NCBI RefSeq assembly: GCF_033439725.1
Contig: NW_026944383.1
Span: 62,001 to 126,000, forward strand
Direction: 5' to 3'
Origin: Neurospora tetraspora
Taxonomy: Eukaryota > Ascomycota > Sordariomycetes > Sordariales > Sordariaceae
DNA length: 64,000 bases
Of this stretch, positions 1 through 11,825 are shown one piece after another (position 1 is the stretch's first letter; every line of letters begins with the position of its first letter). Made by a program: the position numbers and the translations under genes. The notes below the pieces were generated by a model. It saw only the letters and a list, made by a program, of their open reading frames with translations, had not been told where the DNA came from and made no database searches.

Positions 1-102
1 TCCTCCTTCAATAATCCGCCATGGAGCTTCAAGATAACTCTTCAGGTTCCGGTTCCGGCTTTCCCCTGCTGTGTCTATCGTCGGGATCACTCTCTCATCA
101 AA

Positions 103-1206
103 TCAACCCCTCCTAACCTCAAACTTCGACTCCCCATCCACCAACTCTCTATCCTCCACATCCAGCTTAGAAACAAGCGCGTGCGTTGGTCCCTTCTTCA
201 AGTCCTTCATGAGCTGGGCGACGGAGGTTTCGTCTCCTTGGGCTTCTCCTTCGACCTGTAGTTTTGAATCAAATGAGAGGGGGGTTAGTTAGTTAGTCAG
301 TTGTTAAAGAGGGTTTTTAGTGCAATGATCGGTGAGTGATCGGTGATCATAAGGATTGAATGATTGATTTAAGTAGGGAAATGTGGTAGTAGAAGGAGAT
401 GTAGATGGGAATGTAAATGTCCGGATGCAGATGCAGATAGATGTAACTTGCCTTTTCGTCGGATCGGTTACGGACCCAGCCTGTTAGGTTGAGTTCTTGG
501 GCTCGGTTGGCTGTGAATTTTCTTTTTGTATGTATGTACGGGTTAGTCTTTGATCACCAAATCAGTTTACTTGGTTGAAGATGATGAGATATGTGGATTT
601 GTGGGAAATATAAAAAGATGAAAAGGTCTTGCAGAAGTAAAACGTAAAATACTATGAATGAAACAGTGCCGTATACTTTGTTTCGATGGGAAGAAGAACC
701 CACATCAAGTAATGCAACATAGTGATATAAGAGCAAAACAAAACAAAACAAAAGAAAACGAAAGCAGACTTAAATGGAACTTAAAGACAAGAATGATATA
801 GCCTTCCACAACTTACCGGTAGAAAACACCTTCAATATTTCCATAAGTCAGGATCATCAACCCAAACATTCAGGGAGGAAATCGTCGAGCTCCGAGCCCC
901 GAACCAATCATTCATTGTTGCTCGAGTGGCCGAGACGAATGGTAAGTATCAAGTATCTATCATACCTTGAACCCTGCCATGGGCAAGAAAGTAAACCTAT
1001 TTTCATTGGGAAACCAGAAGGTCAGTAACAGGTCTTTTCACCTATCCTCAAGTCAAACGACTTATACATAACAGCAGCTGCCAAGAGCTCGTGATAAGCT
1101 CAGAGGTCAAGATGAGTGAGTCTGTATCGTTCTTCTTTGTGAAGCTCTAGGAGCAGTCTGTATAAATGGTGACGAATATAGAAGAACTTACTCTTTTAGT
1201 TCCCAT
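103..1206 (-). CDS. Acylphosphatase, five exons
   Basis: Small cytosolic enzyme family hydrolysing acyl phosphates. My model is complement(103..255, 452..521, 817..829, 966..996, 1192..1206), 282 nt and 93 residues, the usual family size. The protein starts MGTKRVYFLAHGRVQGVFYR (residues 1-20), which carries the family signature G-x-V-Q-G-V-x-[FY]-R with the phosphate-binding Arg. It continues with KFTANRAQELNLTGWVRN, supplying the catalytic Asn, and ends in an FEVRRG tail. Reading frame is kept across all four introns. Exon 3 is only 13 nt, and the last intron (256..451) has a GC donor (AAG|GCAAGT), both unusual. Exon 1 encodes only MGTKR and ends at a clean GTAAGT donor. Without the two small exons the in-frame sequence upstream of exon 4 contains a stop, so the split model is strongly favoured. 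Transcript data would settle it. Confidence 0.88.
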
Positions 1207-1778
1207 TGTGACTGTTTCCTGAAATGTTGGTTTATGATTTGTTTGCGCTTGGTCGCGTGTTGCTGTTTGGCTCTTTGCGTGTTGGCGCCTCGAAGCTCAG
1301 CTACCTAGGGGTGTGATGTCAGAGGGGCCCGGGGGTCGAAGTGGAAGGAGAGGTCTGATGAGATAAGGAGAGGTTAGTGGGGTAGCTCATGCCTTATGGC
1401 GGTTACGTAATTGGGTAATAAACAGGTCTATGATGGGGTATAGTATCGTGTATTAACGACCTCGATGGTTGAATATTTGGCGACAATTTACTAGACCTAG
1501 ATTTCATGGCAGAAGTACGAATGTTGGAGGGTAGCTCATTGTAAAATGGATAGGTTCAGAATTGAGAGCAATCCAGGATACACAGTCATTAGCCGTCATG
1601 GTGGCCCTGCCCACTTCCACAAAGACTCGTGTGCCCCATAGCAATTCACCTCATGAGCCATCCATCGGTCATTGAACATCATGAAACCATTCTTGCACTA
1701 ATAGTAATGCGGTAGTCGTAGTAAACATAGAGCTCTCATGCAATGCATCCATCCCGATCCCTCAAACATGCCCACCCA
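1207..1778. other. Intergenic, no gene seen
   Basis: This stretch lies upstream of the acylphosphatase start and downstream of the V-ATPase subunit H stop, both on the minus strand. It should therefore hold the acylphosphatase promoter and leader and the 3' UTR of the subunit H gene. No coding sequence or RNA gene is recognisable. Confidence 0.6.
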
Positions 1779-3441
1779 TCACTTGGTATCAAAGCTGTAC
1801 TGCAACCATCCACCAAGGGCGCGCAGGCTTTCCCACCGGACATTTTCATCAGCTTCGCCCATCAACTCCATGATTCGTGATTTGATACCATATCTCTCCA
1901 GCTGGCTTCGCTTCTCGGGTGCTTCGCGAACCAAGAAGCCAACATCATTGCACGCAATCGCCAATACCGCCTTGTCGTTCTCCCAAGGCTTCTGCATAAT
2001 CTCGGCCAACTTGCGCACAATCTCGCCATTCTCGTAGTCCAGAATCTTGCGAGCGTTTTCCGCCCAAAAGACAGTGCTGCGATGCGGGGGCGACCATCTC
2101 AGATGGCCCGAGTTGACCTCGGCGACGTACTCGTCAAATGTCGTTTTGGTCTTGGTGTACTCTTCAACAAGCTCCCGCAGCTTGTCTCGATCCTCAACAA
2201 GATCTGGATCCGTAAACTGCCGGCTCGAAAGGTTCTGCAGCAACTGGGGGAGGCGAGCAAGCACGGCAGTAGGGAGGAGGGAGTTCTGGTTGTTCGACAG
2301 CAAGTTGTAAAGCGTTGCGATGAGGAGTCGCGTCGTCTTTTCCTTTGGCGAGAGTCGGAGAAGATGGGTATAAAGCAGCACAATCTCGTATTCACTGTGG
2401 TAGAGTTTGGGTTAGCATTTGTTTTTTTTTTTCATTTTTTCTCAAAGGGCCTTCCTACTCGTTCAAATCATCACCAATTTCCGCAGCCTCGAAACTTAAC
2501 TGCCACAGGACAAGAAGCACATGGTAGAGGAGCTGTAGACCGACTCCGCCACCAACCGAAGCTTCGAAACCGCTCCTTAGGGGGGCGGTAGTCCCACTCC
2601 ACAGATTGGCTGAGGCATCGCCGCCAGAAACACCAGCAGCAGCACGTAGAATGTCGATCAACGGCCCGACCGTTTCGCTGCGTTGCTTCCAGAATTGCTG
2701 CCTGCAGACATGGCTGTAGAGGAGTTGCGAGTACTCTTGGACGCCAATATCCTGCAGTCCGGCGTCCGAGTTCTTGGTTAGGGAAGCTAGATAACTGTAT
2801 AGCATAGGCAATGCCTTCTCGGCAGTAGCTGTGGATTCATCTCTGGAGCCAGCCATGAGCTTGACGAGAACTATAGAGGTAAGAAGAGGGATCGGGTCTT
2901 CGGTGTTGGTCGAATGCGCAAGGAGCGGCAGGATGTCCTTGTAGGGATTGGAATCGTCAGATTCGAAGAAGGCTTTCGACAGAGCGGGAACATCTGTGAT
3001 ACAACAGGTTAGACAAAGTCGGTTGATAGGTATACATGGATATGCGACGTCACTGTTTACTGGCAGTTGCTACGGGAATGATGGATGAAAGAGGTGGACG
3101 AGTGGAAGGAGCATATCACGGGTAGTAGGAAACGAAGGGAACCAACTGTCTAGCAAGTCGCTGAGCAAGACGAGGAGGTACTGGCACACGTCTGGTCGCT
3201 TGGACGCCGATTCTAGCACGCTCCTCTTTTCATTCTTGCCAGTAAAGAGTGTCTTGTATCCATCCAGGTCGGCCTCGATGACTTGTTTGCGCACATCCCG
3301 CTTGACTTTGTCGACAGCCCGGATCTTTGCCAACTGCTCCTCCGTCAGAGTGCCTGCGCGGACGGCGCCATCCCACGGGATGGGCCGTTGACGGATATTG
3401 CTTTGCAGCGACGCGAGATAGGTTGGCGGGTCCAGGGACAT
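1779..3441 (-). CDS. vma-13: V-type proton ATPase subunit H (VMA13)
   Basis: Regulatory subunit H of the V1 sector of the vacuolar proton ATPase. It is needed for pump activity and for silencing of free V1, and sits on the cytosolic face of vacuolar and endosomal membranes. Model: complement(1779..2394, 2459..2993, 3147..3441), 1446 nt and 481 residues, close to yeast Vma13 (478). Exon 1 starts MSLDPPTYLASLQSNIRQRP. Intron 1 has a GTTGGT donor and joins LLD to NVPALSK. Intron 2 (GTAGGA donor) joins LNDE to YEIVLLYTHL. The C-terminal part (KEKTTRLLIATLYNLL, NDVGFLVREAP, ENVRWESLRALGGW) matches the armadillo-like helical repeats and conserved C-terminal domain of the family. The start ATG at 3441 is the first in frame. 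The gene symbol follows Neurospora naming of V-ATPase subunits. Confidence 0.93.
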
Positions 3442-5783
3442 GGTGAATAGGTGTCGAAGCTGATGCGCTCAGTCGGAGAGCTCGAGGCAGCTTCTGCGTG
3501 TTTGAAGACTGTCCTTGTCGGTTCAGCGCGGGGATGTTGTAGGTATGGTGTGTAGTTGATGATGGAGCTTCTTGGCAAGGCGGGCGAGATGACGGGCTGG
3601 TCTGAGGTGTAGGATGCACTGATGTTGGCAGTTCCAGCATGTGGGCGTTCGCAGCCGCAGCGGCCACCTCCAGCGGGCAAGGGAACCTCGATGATGCGCA
3701 ACAAGGAGAGCTCCCTGCAGCTTTCCCCATCAGCCCCAGCTTTTTAGTTGCACCTAAAATCCGCTCTATGGGCAGCTCATAACAATTTGAAGCAAATCAC
3801 TTCCAGTCATCCATCTGGTCTTTGCACCACGCTCTCGTCACCCTGAGAGGATAGTGACACCTCAGTCTCGAGTATATATAATGGTCGCCTCTTCACAAAT
3901 GATGGGCTGGCATTAAGTTCCTGTTACCAAGCTTTCTTACAAGATGCGTTCAAGATGCCTGTACTATCCATACGAACCCGTCAACCAGCCTCACAAACGG
4001 TGAATAGCTCTCCCTACCTCTACACAGCGAGATACGGCTTATTATCAGAGATTCAATGCACAGCTTCATCTGGGCCACCACCGACTCGGTCCAGTCATGA
4101 GCCTTTGGAAGGGTCCCATCACGAATGATGCCAAGACGCATATCTTGGCACCAATGGCACCTGTAGCACTGCCCTATGTGCCTATCCAGCTGCCGGTTGA
4201 TGATGCGATGTATGCAATATTCGCATATAGTTCGATATCCTGCACATCGCCGGCCTTGCTTCGAACAATGTCCGGTCACTGAGACGAAAAAAAAAGATGG
4301 TGCTGGGAGGGTCCAGGATACTTGCACACTGTCAAAATAAGCCGTACTGCTTATGCAGGCACAAGCAAGATTGACAGGGAAAAGACGCCGTCGGTGATCG
4401 AGTGGGTGATGGGACCGTTAACGGGACTCGCGTGGAGTGTTGGACTTCAACCAGGGCAAACAAGTCGAAACATGACCGCCAAAAAAGACCGCGATTCCAC
4501 CCATATGCAAGAGGCAGACCCGAGAAGGCCCTACAGCTTCCATATCCACCTTGTCATGCAAGAAGGATACTTGGGACGTTTCGATACGAACAAGATCCAG
4601 TCAATCGGAACGACCAAGTTTTTTCGGTCTTCATTCGGGCATTCCCTTGAGAACCCTTAGATCTCCAGGGCGGGAGCAGCGTCAATGAAGGCATTCGCTA
4701 GCGCTGTGATTGATGGATGGACCTGAAAGTAAAGAAAGGGATTGTGACGAATGGCAGTTGCCTTTCCAGGGAATATTAGCCGTCGGTCCAAAAAACCGAG
4801 GGGTTGGGTGCTACGGTGCTGAGAAGTCTAGGTCAGCCCTCTCAGCGCGGGAGTGAGACGGAGTGTGCCTGGCTGGAGTGGTGCCGTCGACGACTTTTTT
4901 TTGCGAGGAGGTTGGGGACGGGGAGCCAAAAACGATGGCACCGCACCTTGCACCCAAACCCGCCCTGGCCGCCCACAACTGCTTGGCCCTCCACCACCCT
5001 GACACCCTCCTCCGCCCGACCACCCCCGAACAGGGCCTCCGTGGACCTTGACCAAGGCTAAGGTAGGTATTAAAATCTGCAGTGACGAAGGCTGCATCCT
5101 GCTGCATTCTCCCGTTTTCCCTCTTCCCTCTTTTTCTTCCTTTTCCTTCTCCTAGTCCGTCACTGGAGTGTGGAACCGGTTCTCATATTTCGGTCTCAGT
5201 CAGTCGGTTTCCCGTCGCTGAACAACCATCACCAACCTACTCAGTCGCGGCTCATTTTGAGCTTACACTGGTTCTAGGGCGCACCCCGCGCAACCCAGCA
5301 GGACAAGGAAACGAGAGCGAGAAAGATCTGGTAATCAGTGGTACCGTTTGGTTCATCCAGGAGAGACGCGATAAGCCCGACGAGCAACAAATCAGTCGAA
5401 AAGCGCAAAACAGCATCACTCAGGTTGAAAGCAGCTTTAAAGTTACAGCAACCGATACACGCACATTCTCAGATTCACACCAGAACGACGGGAGCGACCG
5501 CTGCACCGCTGCATCTGCACACCACTGCTAAAGCCCCACCCCGCTCACCGCCGTAACCGACATCCGACACGCGATAGAAGCAGCCCTCGAAGCTAGCAGC
5601 TAGCACGATCGGCAGGAACTTTGCACGGCCCACCCAGCCCCGGCCCGGACCTTCAAAAGCGGGCCCCGTCCGGCAGACGACCGGGATATTTGTACCGACC
5701 AACAATCGGGGACGGCACATCTCCACCGGCACACTGATATTCTGCGGTTTTGAGAACTTGATATCCAAACAGCAATCCTCACC
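3442..5783. other. Divergent intergenic region with pyrimidine-rich leader
   Basis: These 2.3 kb separate the divergent starts of the subunit H gene and the surface protein gene. Several open frames here (for example 4322-4660 and 5082-5531) have no recognisable domain, no conserved-looking composition and overlap on both strands, so I do not call genes. A CT-rich tract at about 5105-5165, typical of fungal promoters and leaders, lies 620 bp upstream of the plus-strand start. Confidence 0.55.
5105..5165 (+). promoter_or_regulatory. Pyrimidine-rich tract, possible core promoter region
   Basis: A nearly uninterrupted C/T run on the plus strand precedes the surface-protein gene. Such tracts often sit just upstream of transcription starts in filamentous fungi. 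There is no direct evidence of function here, and the implied 5' UTR would be about 600 nt. Confidence 0.3.
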
Positions 5784-6953
5784 ATGGCGTCCCGGAAATC
5801 GCCGCTGAGTCTGTTCTCAGCCCTTTTGCTGGCCTGCGCGACGCTCCCGCAGTATGCAGCTGCAGCTCCCTACCCACAGCCAGAGCCACAGGCAAATGTT
5901 GTCTGGTACACCTCCGTCTGGACCGACACGTTGACGCAGACCCACACCAGCGTCTGGAGTACTGTAGTCGGAGCTATGGCCACGAACGGCCCCGACTGCG
6001 TTCCCAACACCAGTCTTGGCGAGTCAGCATGCGGCAGCATTTGCTGTGCGGCATCGCAGAAGTGTCAATACGCCGGCCAGTGTATGGAGAGGGGTCCCAA
6101 CGACGGCGCCCCATTTTTGGGCAGCACCTTGGCCGGTCACACTTACACTACCCAGTACAGCGCCCCTTACCGTCCTACCAGCGGCGCTACGGGAACAGCA
6201 GCCAGCGCTACAGCCAGCAGCACAGGCGGTGCGGCCGGTGGTGCAGCCGGTGGCGGCACGGCTGATACCGGTCTGAGCGGAGGAGCGATCGCGGGTATCG
6301 TTATTGGCACACTCGCCGGTGTTGTTCTGCTTCTGCTGCTGTGCGCATGCTGCATCGTGCGTGGCCTGTGGCACGGGTTCCTGGCCATCTTCGGCATCGG
6401 AGCAGGCAACAAGAGGACCAGGGAGACGGTCGTCGAGGAGGAGCGGTACGCTCGCCACAGCGGCCGGAGAGACTCCCACGGCTCTTGGTATGAGGGCGCC
6501 GCCGGCGGTCGTCCCAGCGGAGCCGCTGCGCGCAAGGAGAGCAGTGGTAAGGGTCTGATGGGCGCCGGAGCAGCTCTCGGTACGCTCTGGCTCTTGCTCG
6601 GAATGAAGAAGGATAAGAAGAAGGAGTCGTCGAGACGCAAGTCCAGGAGCGAGAATAGCAGCTATTACTATTCTGATTATACCTCCAGCGGAAGCCCTAG
6701 TAAGTTACAACCAGCTGGCAAAGCCAGAGAGTTCTGAATACTGACCTTGGAAACACAAATAGGCTCGTTCAGTAGCGATAGACGAACTCGGCGCTCTGCG
6801 CGCTCTGCCTCTGCCCACGGCGCTGGTAGGACCAGGACAGCCAGCAGAGTGACCAGGACGACGACTCGCGTGTCGCGCGTTAGCTCCGTGCCTCCGCCGC
6901 CTCCTGGTCAGCGCCGCATTCCATCGAGGTCTCCCGGTCCTATGAGGGGATGA
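5784..6953 (+). CDS. Secreted/single-pass membrane protein, Cys-rich ectodomain
   Basis: Model: join(5784..6699, 6763..6953), 368 residues. The intron has a GTAAGT donor and a TAG acceptor. The start ATG has a CACC context. Residues 1-28 form a signal peptide (hydrophobic LFSALLLACATLP, Ala-rich cleavage region). The ectodomain has a YTSVWTDTLTQTHTSVWSTV segment and a cysteine cluster (C-x10-C-x3-CC-x5-C-x5-C), followed by a Ser/Thr/Ala/Gly-rich linker. One transmembrane helix (AIAGIVIGTLAGVVLLLLL) follows near residues 170-193, then a basic cytoplasmic tail with RS-rich patches encoded partly by exon 2. A second hydrophobic stretch (LMGAGAALGTLWLLLGM) lies in the tail and may be another membrane segment. 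The layout resembles fungal cell-wall sensor or SKG6-like proteins, but I do not recognise the family. A role at the cell surface is inferred. Confidence 0.85.
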
Positions 6954-8406
6954 AGTTGAAGCCCGAAGAAACTCGGCCCCGACCTTGACTGATTCCCCGC
7001 AGCCGCTGCACTTCATCTGTCTGGACTCATGCAGCATGCATGCATGCCCTGAGAGATGACAGCGACAGCAACCGCCCATTCTCAATTTCTCGTTTCTGTG
7101 TATATTTCTTTTCGACTTTCCCGGTTCTCACTATATAACACCCATCCTCCCCTCCCCAGAGACGCTGAGCATTTATGGATTTCCCCACATCTATTCAACG
7201 TTCTCACTCACCCAACAATATCCCCATGCTTTTTGTTTTCACGGCGTTATGAGCTCAGATTTACGAGGTCACGGAGGATTTTCTCAAGGGGTTTCTTTTT
7301 TTTTCAAAGCTCGTTGATATATATGATGGGTCTCCACGACGTGGGACGATGGGTCGATTGGAGGCTGTGGAGGATGAAGATGGAATTGAGCGAGCGAGTT
7401 CTCTGAGCGAGCAAGTCTTATTTGGGAGAGAGAAAAGGGAAGAAGTTCGCAGTGGCAGGGATGATGATGATGAGGATTCGGGATCAGGATACGGACATGT
7501 GTAATGAATGACTTGATTGATGTATGTATGTATGTGTGCATGAAATGAAAGAATGAAAGGAGAAAGATTTGGTTGAAATGAGATGAGAAGTCAATGATAT
7601 AATTGGAAATCGTGAACTTTCGTATCTGAAGAATCAAGATTAGTAGTGTGTTGCTTTGCTCGAGGTGTGAACAATTACAATGGGGAATACGGATTTGTAT
7701 GAACTCTATAGGAGGCGGGCAGAAGATGAGCTGGACACTGGTGTTGGAGTTCGACTGGTTGAATGTATGGTCGGGTTTGCTTTGGCCTTGGTTGCTCGTG
7801 GCCAGAAAAGTTCGGTGCAACAACCCCTGAATTGTGCAGAAGTGATCGTTATCATGTCCTGTGTCTTTATAACATTCCCTCGGCGCAAAAAGCACACGTT
7901 TAGACGATGGGCTTTCAACCAAAGTTGTTGATCATTAATAGATTTGGTCTCTGGAGACTCTTCGACAGGCTCATCTACCGAGTTAGTCTGGGTATCATAT
8001 GTCCACCAGCCTAACAAACAGAATCATCCCTAACATCTTCTTTGGCGCTCTCGTGATGCCCATTTTCCCAGACATGTACGGTCGTCACACACTCGATGCT
8101 CGGTTTTGTTGTTTGGGTATTCTCTCGTTATGTTCTGCTGTTGCGTTTTCCTGGTCCAAGGAGAACACATGTGACATGCCCGTCTCTCCTCCCCAGTCAC
8201 CCGCTGGAAGAGGAGGGCGCCTCCCAAGACGTTGATGCTAGGTAATTGGCGAGAACCCGAGAAAGGGGGGTGATTCTTCAAAAGATTTGCCCATTTTGCC
8301 CGTAGCGAAATTTTTCCCTTACGCTACAAAACATGCAAATGCCAAAGACCCTTGCCACTCCGGTGAGACCCATAAAGCACAAAGAAACCCATGCCGAGCC
8401 GCACGT
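6954..8406. other. Convergent intergenic region (3' UTRs), no gene seen
   Basis: The region lies between the plus-strand surface protein and the minus-strand L9 gene, so both 3' UTRs must fall here. A 212-codon open frame on the minus strand (7284-7922) is His/Ser/Ile-rich, begins in low-complexity sequence and has no recognisable domain; I treat it as chance. A short ATGT microsatellite occurs near 7522-7540. Confidence 0.5.
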
Positions 8407-9462
8407 TTACTGGTCCTCGACAATGTTGCCCTTCTCGGAGACGTAGATACCATCAAGGAACTGCAAGCGGTGTTAGCAAAACAAGCCATCGTTTGCTGGC
8501 TCCTCCACCAGCCCATATAGCCCCGGGGGTATAGCTTTCGCAACGTACCTTACGGATATCCTTGTTGCGCACCCGGCAGATCTGCTGGATATCAGCAGCG
8601 GACTGGGAGACACCCTCGAGGGAGTTGCCGGAGAGGACAAGCTCATCCTTCTGGGCCTTGGAGATCTCGACATCGACACCGGGCTGCATAACGACGCGGC
8701 GGACGATCTTCTCGCCGATGAAGTTACTGCACGCATGCTCTAGTCAGCACTTCTGTTCCACCTCGGCGCATGCGCCACCTTTTATCCCCATTCCTCCGCG
8801 TGTAGGACTCGTTTCCAAACGTACCGGATCTCGACCTCGAAGTTGCCAGTCTCGGCGTTCTTCTCAACGTTGACGTTGATGGGGAAATGGGCATAGACGT
8901 AGCGCATCTTGTACTTGAAGCCCTTGGTGACACCGATGATCAAGTTGTTGATGAGGGTGCGGACGGTACGGAGAGCGGCGACGTTCTTGCGGTTGCCATG
9001 GTGGATCTCGAGGCCGATGATGCCCTTCTTGATGACGGAGAAGTTGACGGCAATGTGGCTGAGGTCCTTAACGAGCTTGCCACGGGGGCCCTCGACGGTA
9101 ACGATCCTGGACTTGATCGAGACCTTGACTGTAAACCGAAAGTGGCGTTAGTGATACGCAGCTTATACGCGACAGGCCCAAACACAGTCGTTTCGATTCC
9201 CAAGCTCGGCCGGCCAGCGAAAAACGTCCATCCCCCATATAGCAACCAGCCAGCCCAAAGTCGTTGTCCCCATCAATCCATTCCCATGCCAATTCCTCTC
9301 TGATGGTTGCCGTCCGTCCGTCGCTCGCTTTCGCCTGGCCAAGCCCGCGCCTCAGCCGTCTTCTTTCGCTCGGGCCGTAGATATCGCAGAATAACGTCAA
9401 TCAAGCGCAAACGTACCGTTCTCAGGGACCTCCAGGGTCTCCTCACTGTGGATGTAGCGCAT
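8407..9462 (-). CDS. rpl9: 60S ribosomal protein L9 (uL6)
   Basis: Large-subunit cytosolic ribosomal protein uL6, near the GTPase-associated region of the 60S subunit. Model: complement(8407..8460, 8549..8726, 8825..9128, 9417..9462), 582 nt and 193 residues, matching the usual 190-192. It begins [15 protein letters not shown] and continues [19 protein letters not shown], then [20 protein letters not shown]. It ends [17 protein letters not shown]. Three introns use GTACGT donors, and the first exon carries only 15 codons plus one base, an arrangement common in fungal ribosomal protein genes. The start is set by the conserved N-terminus. It is divergent from VPS26 and shares an upstream region of 1.2 kb. 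Confidence 0.95.
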
Positions 9463-10673
9463 TTTGGCGTCGGTCGGAGGGTGAGGAGGTGAGGGTGGTC
9501 AGTTCGTCGTCGAGGTGGACTGGGAGGTTGCAAAACCCAAAGAAAAATGTCGATTTTGGGGCGCCCGGAATAATTCAACTTGTGTGTGCCGACCGCCCGC
9601 GCTGCCTGCCTTAGGGCAGAGGGGCTGGTGAATGCTGCCATTGGCCCAATTTGCGGCGGAACAGGCCAAAGTGGGGCAAACCTGGCCCGTGCAGGGACCG
9701 GTCAGCCTCCGGGTGTGGCTCCAGCCTCACCTTTCCTCACCTGCACTGTCGGTCCTCACTGTGTTCGCGTGCATCTCGTCCAGCAACGCGTTTCTTCAGG
9801 CCCGTCATGGTGGAATTGTGACATTCATCACCATGGAAGCTAACAACGGGTGCACGAGGCTATTCGCAAGCTGCACGTTGGGTCTTGGTATAACTGCTTT
9901 TTGGCTACGTATACTGGGCATGGGCATATTATCACTACATCACAAGGCAACTGGCAGCACGGACGAAGTTTGTATGATTATTGTCGGTCTTCATGATTTA
10001 AATTCGCTGCGATTCTTGAACCAAAAACAAAAGTCTTATGCAACCCCTGCTGATGGTTGATCGCCAAGGTGGGTTTATTAAAGCCAGCGGCCATGTGGTG
10101 AGGACCGTGAGCTCTGATTCTGTTGAGTGAGAACGACGGGAGTCGAGTGGTGCAAGCTTGCACAGCTCCAGTTGCCGGAAGATGCTCACGGCGCCAAGCC
10201 GGCAATTACACCCCACTTTAGCCCAGCTCGCTCAGTGGGCCGACACCGCCCCGGCGGGGACAAGGAGGGACCGACCAAGCAGTGCCGCATCGCTGACGAC
10301 GAGCTGGCGCCGCTTCGTCTGAACCTCTGCATCAGTAACAGCTACCTTGTTGCCAGAGACCGTGTTACACGTTCGATATACCGACACTACACCGAACATC
10401 GGGAGTAAGCTTCAGTCTGCTGTCAGCCTTTCGTATGTTAGCAATTGAACAGGGTTGAAGCTACAATATCCTCGTGCGAATCCAGTTACTAATTACTTCA
10501 ATTGTTTAAAGAGTTGCCTGTCCAACCCGAAAGCTACCCACCACCTGGTCCAACTTACAGGGCCATTGCGTCGCGCAGTCCGATTCCCGACCAAGACGTC
10601 CCCTTCCTATCCGCAACACATCGCGCCAGGATTATAACCACCCCATCATAATCACGAACCATCGCAGCCTACC
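9463..10673. promoter_or_regulatory. Shared divergent upstream region of rpl9 and VPS26
   Basis: These 1.2 kb lie between two divergent start codons and should contain both promoters. On the minus strand the leader just before the L9 ATG is rich in C/T, as expected for a ribosomal protein gene. No coding sequence is convincing; open frames around 9632-10060 lack any recognisable domain. Confidence 0.5.
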
Positions 10674-11825
10674 ATGTCGTACTTCTTTGCAACGCCGGTC
10701 GATATCGACATCGTCCTCGACGATGCCGACGAGCGATCCATGGTGGATGTCAAGCTAGACAAGAACCGGCGCGAGAAGGCTCCGCTGTATATGGACGGCG
10801 AGTCGGTCAAGGGCGCCGTGACGGTGCGACCCAAGGACGGCAAGAGGCTGGAGCATACGGGCATCAAGGTCCAGTTCATCGGCACAATAGAGATGTTTTT
10901 CGACCGCGGGAACCACTACGAGTTCCTGTCGCTGGTACAGGAGCTCGCGGCCCCGGGCGAGCTGCAGCACCCCCAGACCTTCGACTTCAACTTCAAGAAC
11001 GTCGAGAAGCAATACGAGTCGTACAACGGCATCAACGTCAAGCTGCGCTACTTTGTGCGCGTTACCGTCTCGCGCCGCATGGCCGACGTCATTCGCGAGA
11101 AAGACATCTGGGTTTACAGCTACCGTATCCCGCCCGAGATGAACAGCAGCATCAAGATGGACGTCGGCATCGAGGACTGTCTGCACATCGAGTTCGAGTA
11201 TAGCAAGAGCAAGTACCACCTGAAGGATGTCATCGTGGGCCGCATCTACTTTTTGCTTGTACGGCTCAAGATCAAGCACATGGAGCTCAGCATCATTCGC
11301 CGCGAAACAACGGGTGTTGCGCCGAACCAGTACAATGAGAGCGAGACCTTGGTGCGGTTTGAGGTATGTTTTCTCCTGTTTCACCAGCTTATCATGTAAA
11401 GCTCCCCCAACCGATTTCTGACTTGCTGGCTATATAGATCATGGATGGCTCGCCATCAAGAGGCGAAACCATCCCCATCCGACTGTTCCTAGGCGGGTTC
11501 GATCTGACACCCACCTTCCGTGACGTCAACAAGAAGTTTTCCACAAGATACTACCTCAGTCTGGTCCTCATAGATGAAGGTAGGTTTCAAAACAGGACCA
11601 GTTCACCACCCGTCCTCCCTTCACCACTATAACCCTTCACAGTTGCTAACCACCTTTTTCGTCAATATCATAGATGCCCGGCGGTACTTCAAACAGTCAG
11701 AGATCATCCTCTACCGACAAGCTCCCGAAATTGCGGCTGCTGCGGCCGCTGCTCCTCCCGGTCAAAACGCTCTACCAGCGCCGCCTCCCAACGATAACCG
11801 GCTTGCTGGGATACCTGCTGCTTAA
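10674..11825 (+). CDS. vps26: Retromer subunit VPS26
   Basis: Arrestin-fold subunit of the retromer complex that, with VPS35 and VPS29, recycles cargo from endosomes to the Golgi. Model: join(10674..11363, 11438..11579, 11674..11825), 984 nt and 327 residues, the normal family length. It starts MSYFFATPVDIDIVLDDADE after an ACC-ATG context. Typical blocks are EHTGIKVQFIGTIEMF, FDFNFKNVEKQYESYNGINV, LRYFVRVTVSRR, KDIWVYSY, VGRIYFLLVRLKIKHMELS, and in exon 2 GETIPIRLFLGGFDLTPT with NKKFSTRYYLSLVLIDE. Exon 3 encodes RRYFKQSEIILYR and a short Ala/Pro-rich tail. Introns have GTATGT and GTAGGT donors. The gene is divergent from rpl9 and convergent with the nucleoporin gene. Confidence 0.96.

Noticed and set aside
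817-869. Alternative acylphosphatase start at 869 giving MFGLMILTYGNIEGVFYR
   Set aside because: It is in frame and superficially family-like, but it would break the invariant VQGV motif. The spliced model with exons at 966-996 and 1192-1206 restores the canonical sequence.
7284-7922. 212-codon open frame on the minus strand
   Set aside because: Low-complexity His/Ile/Ser-rich sequence in a convergent 3' UTR region with no domain and no family-like segment.
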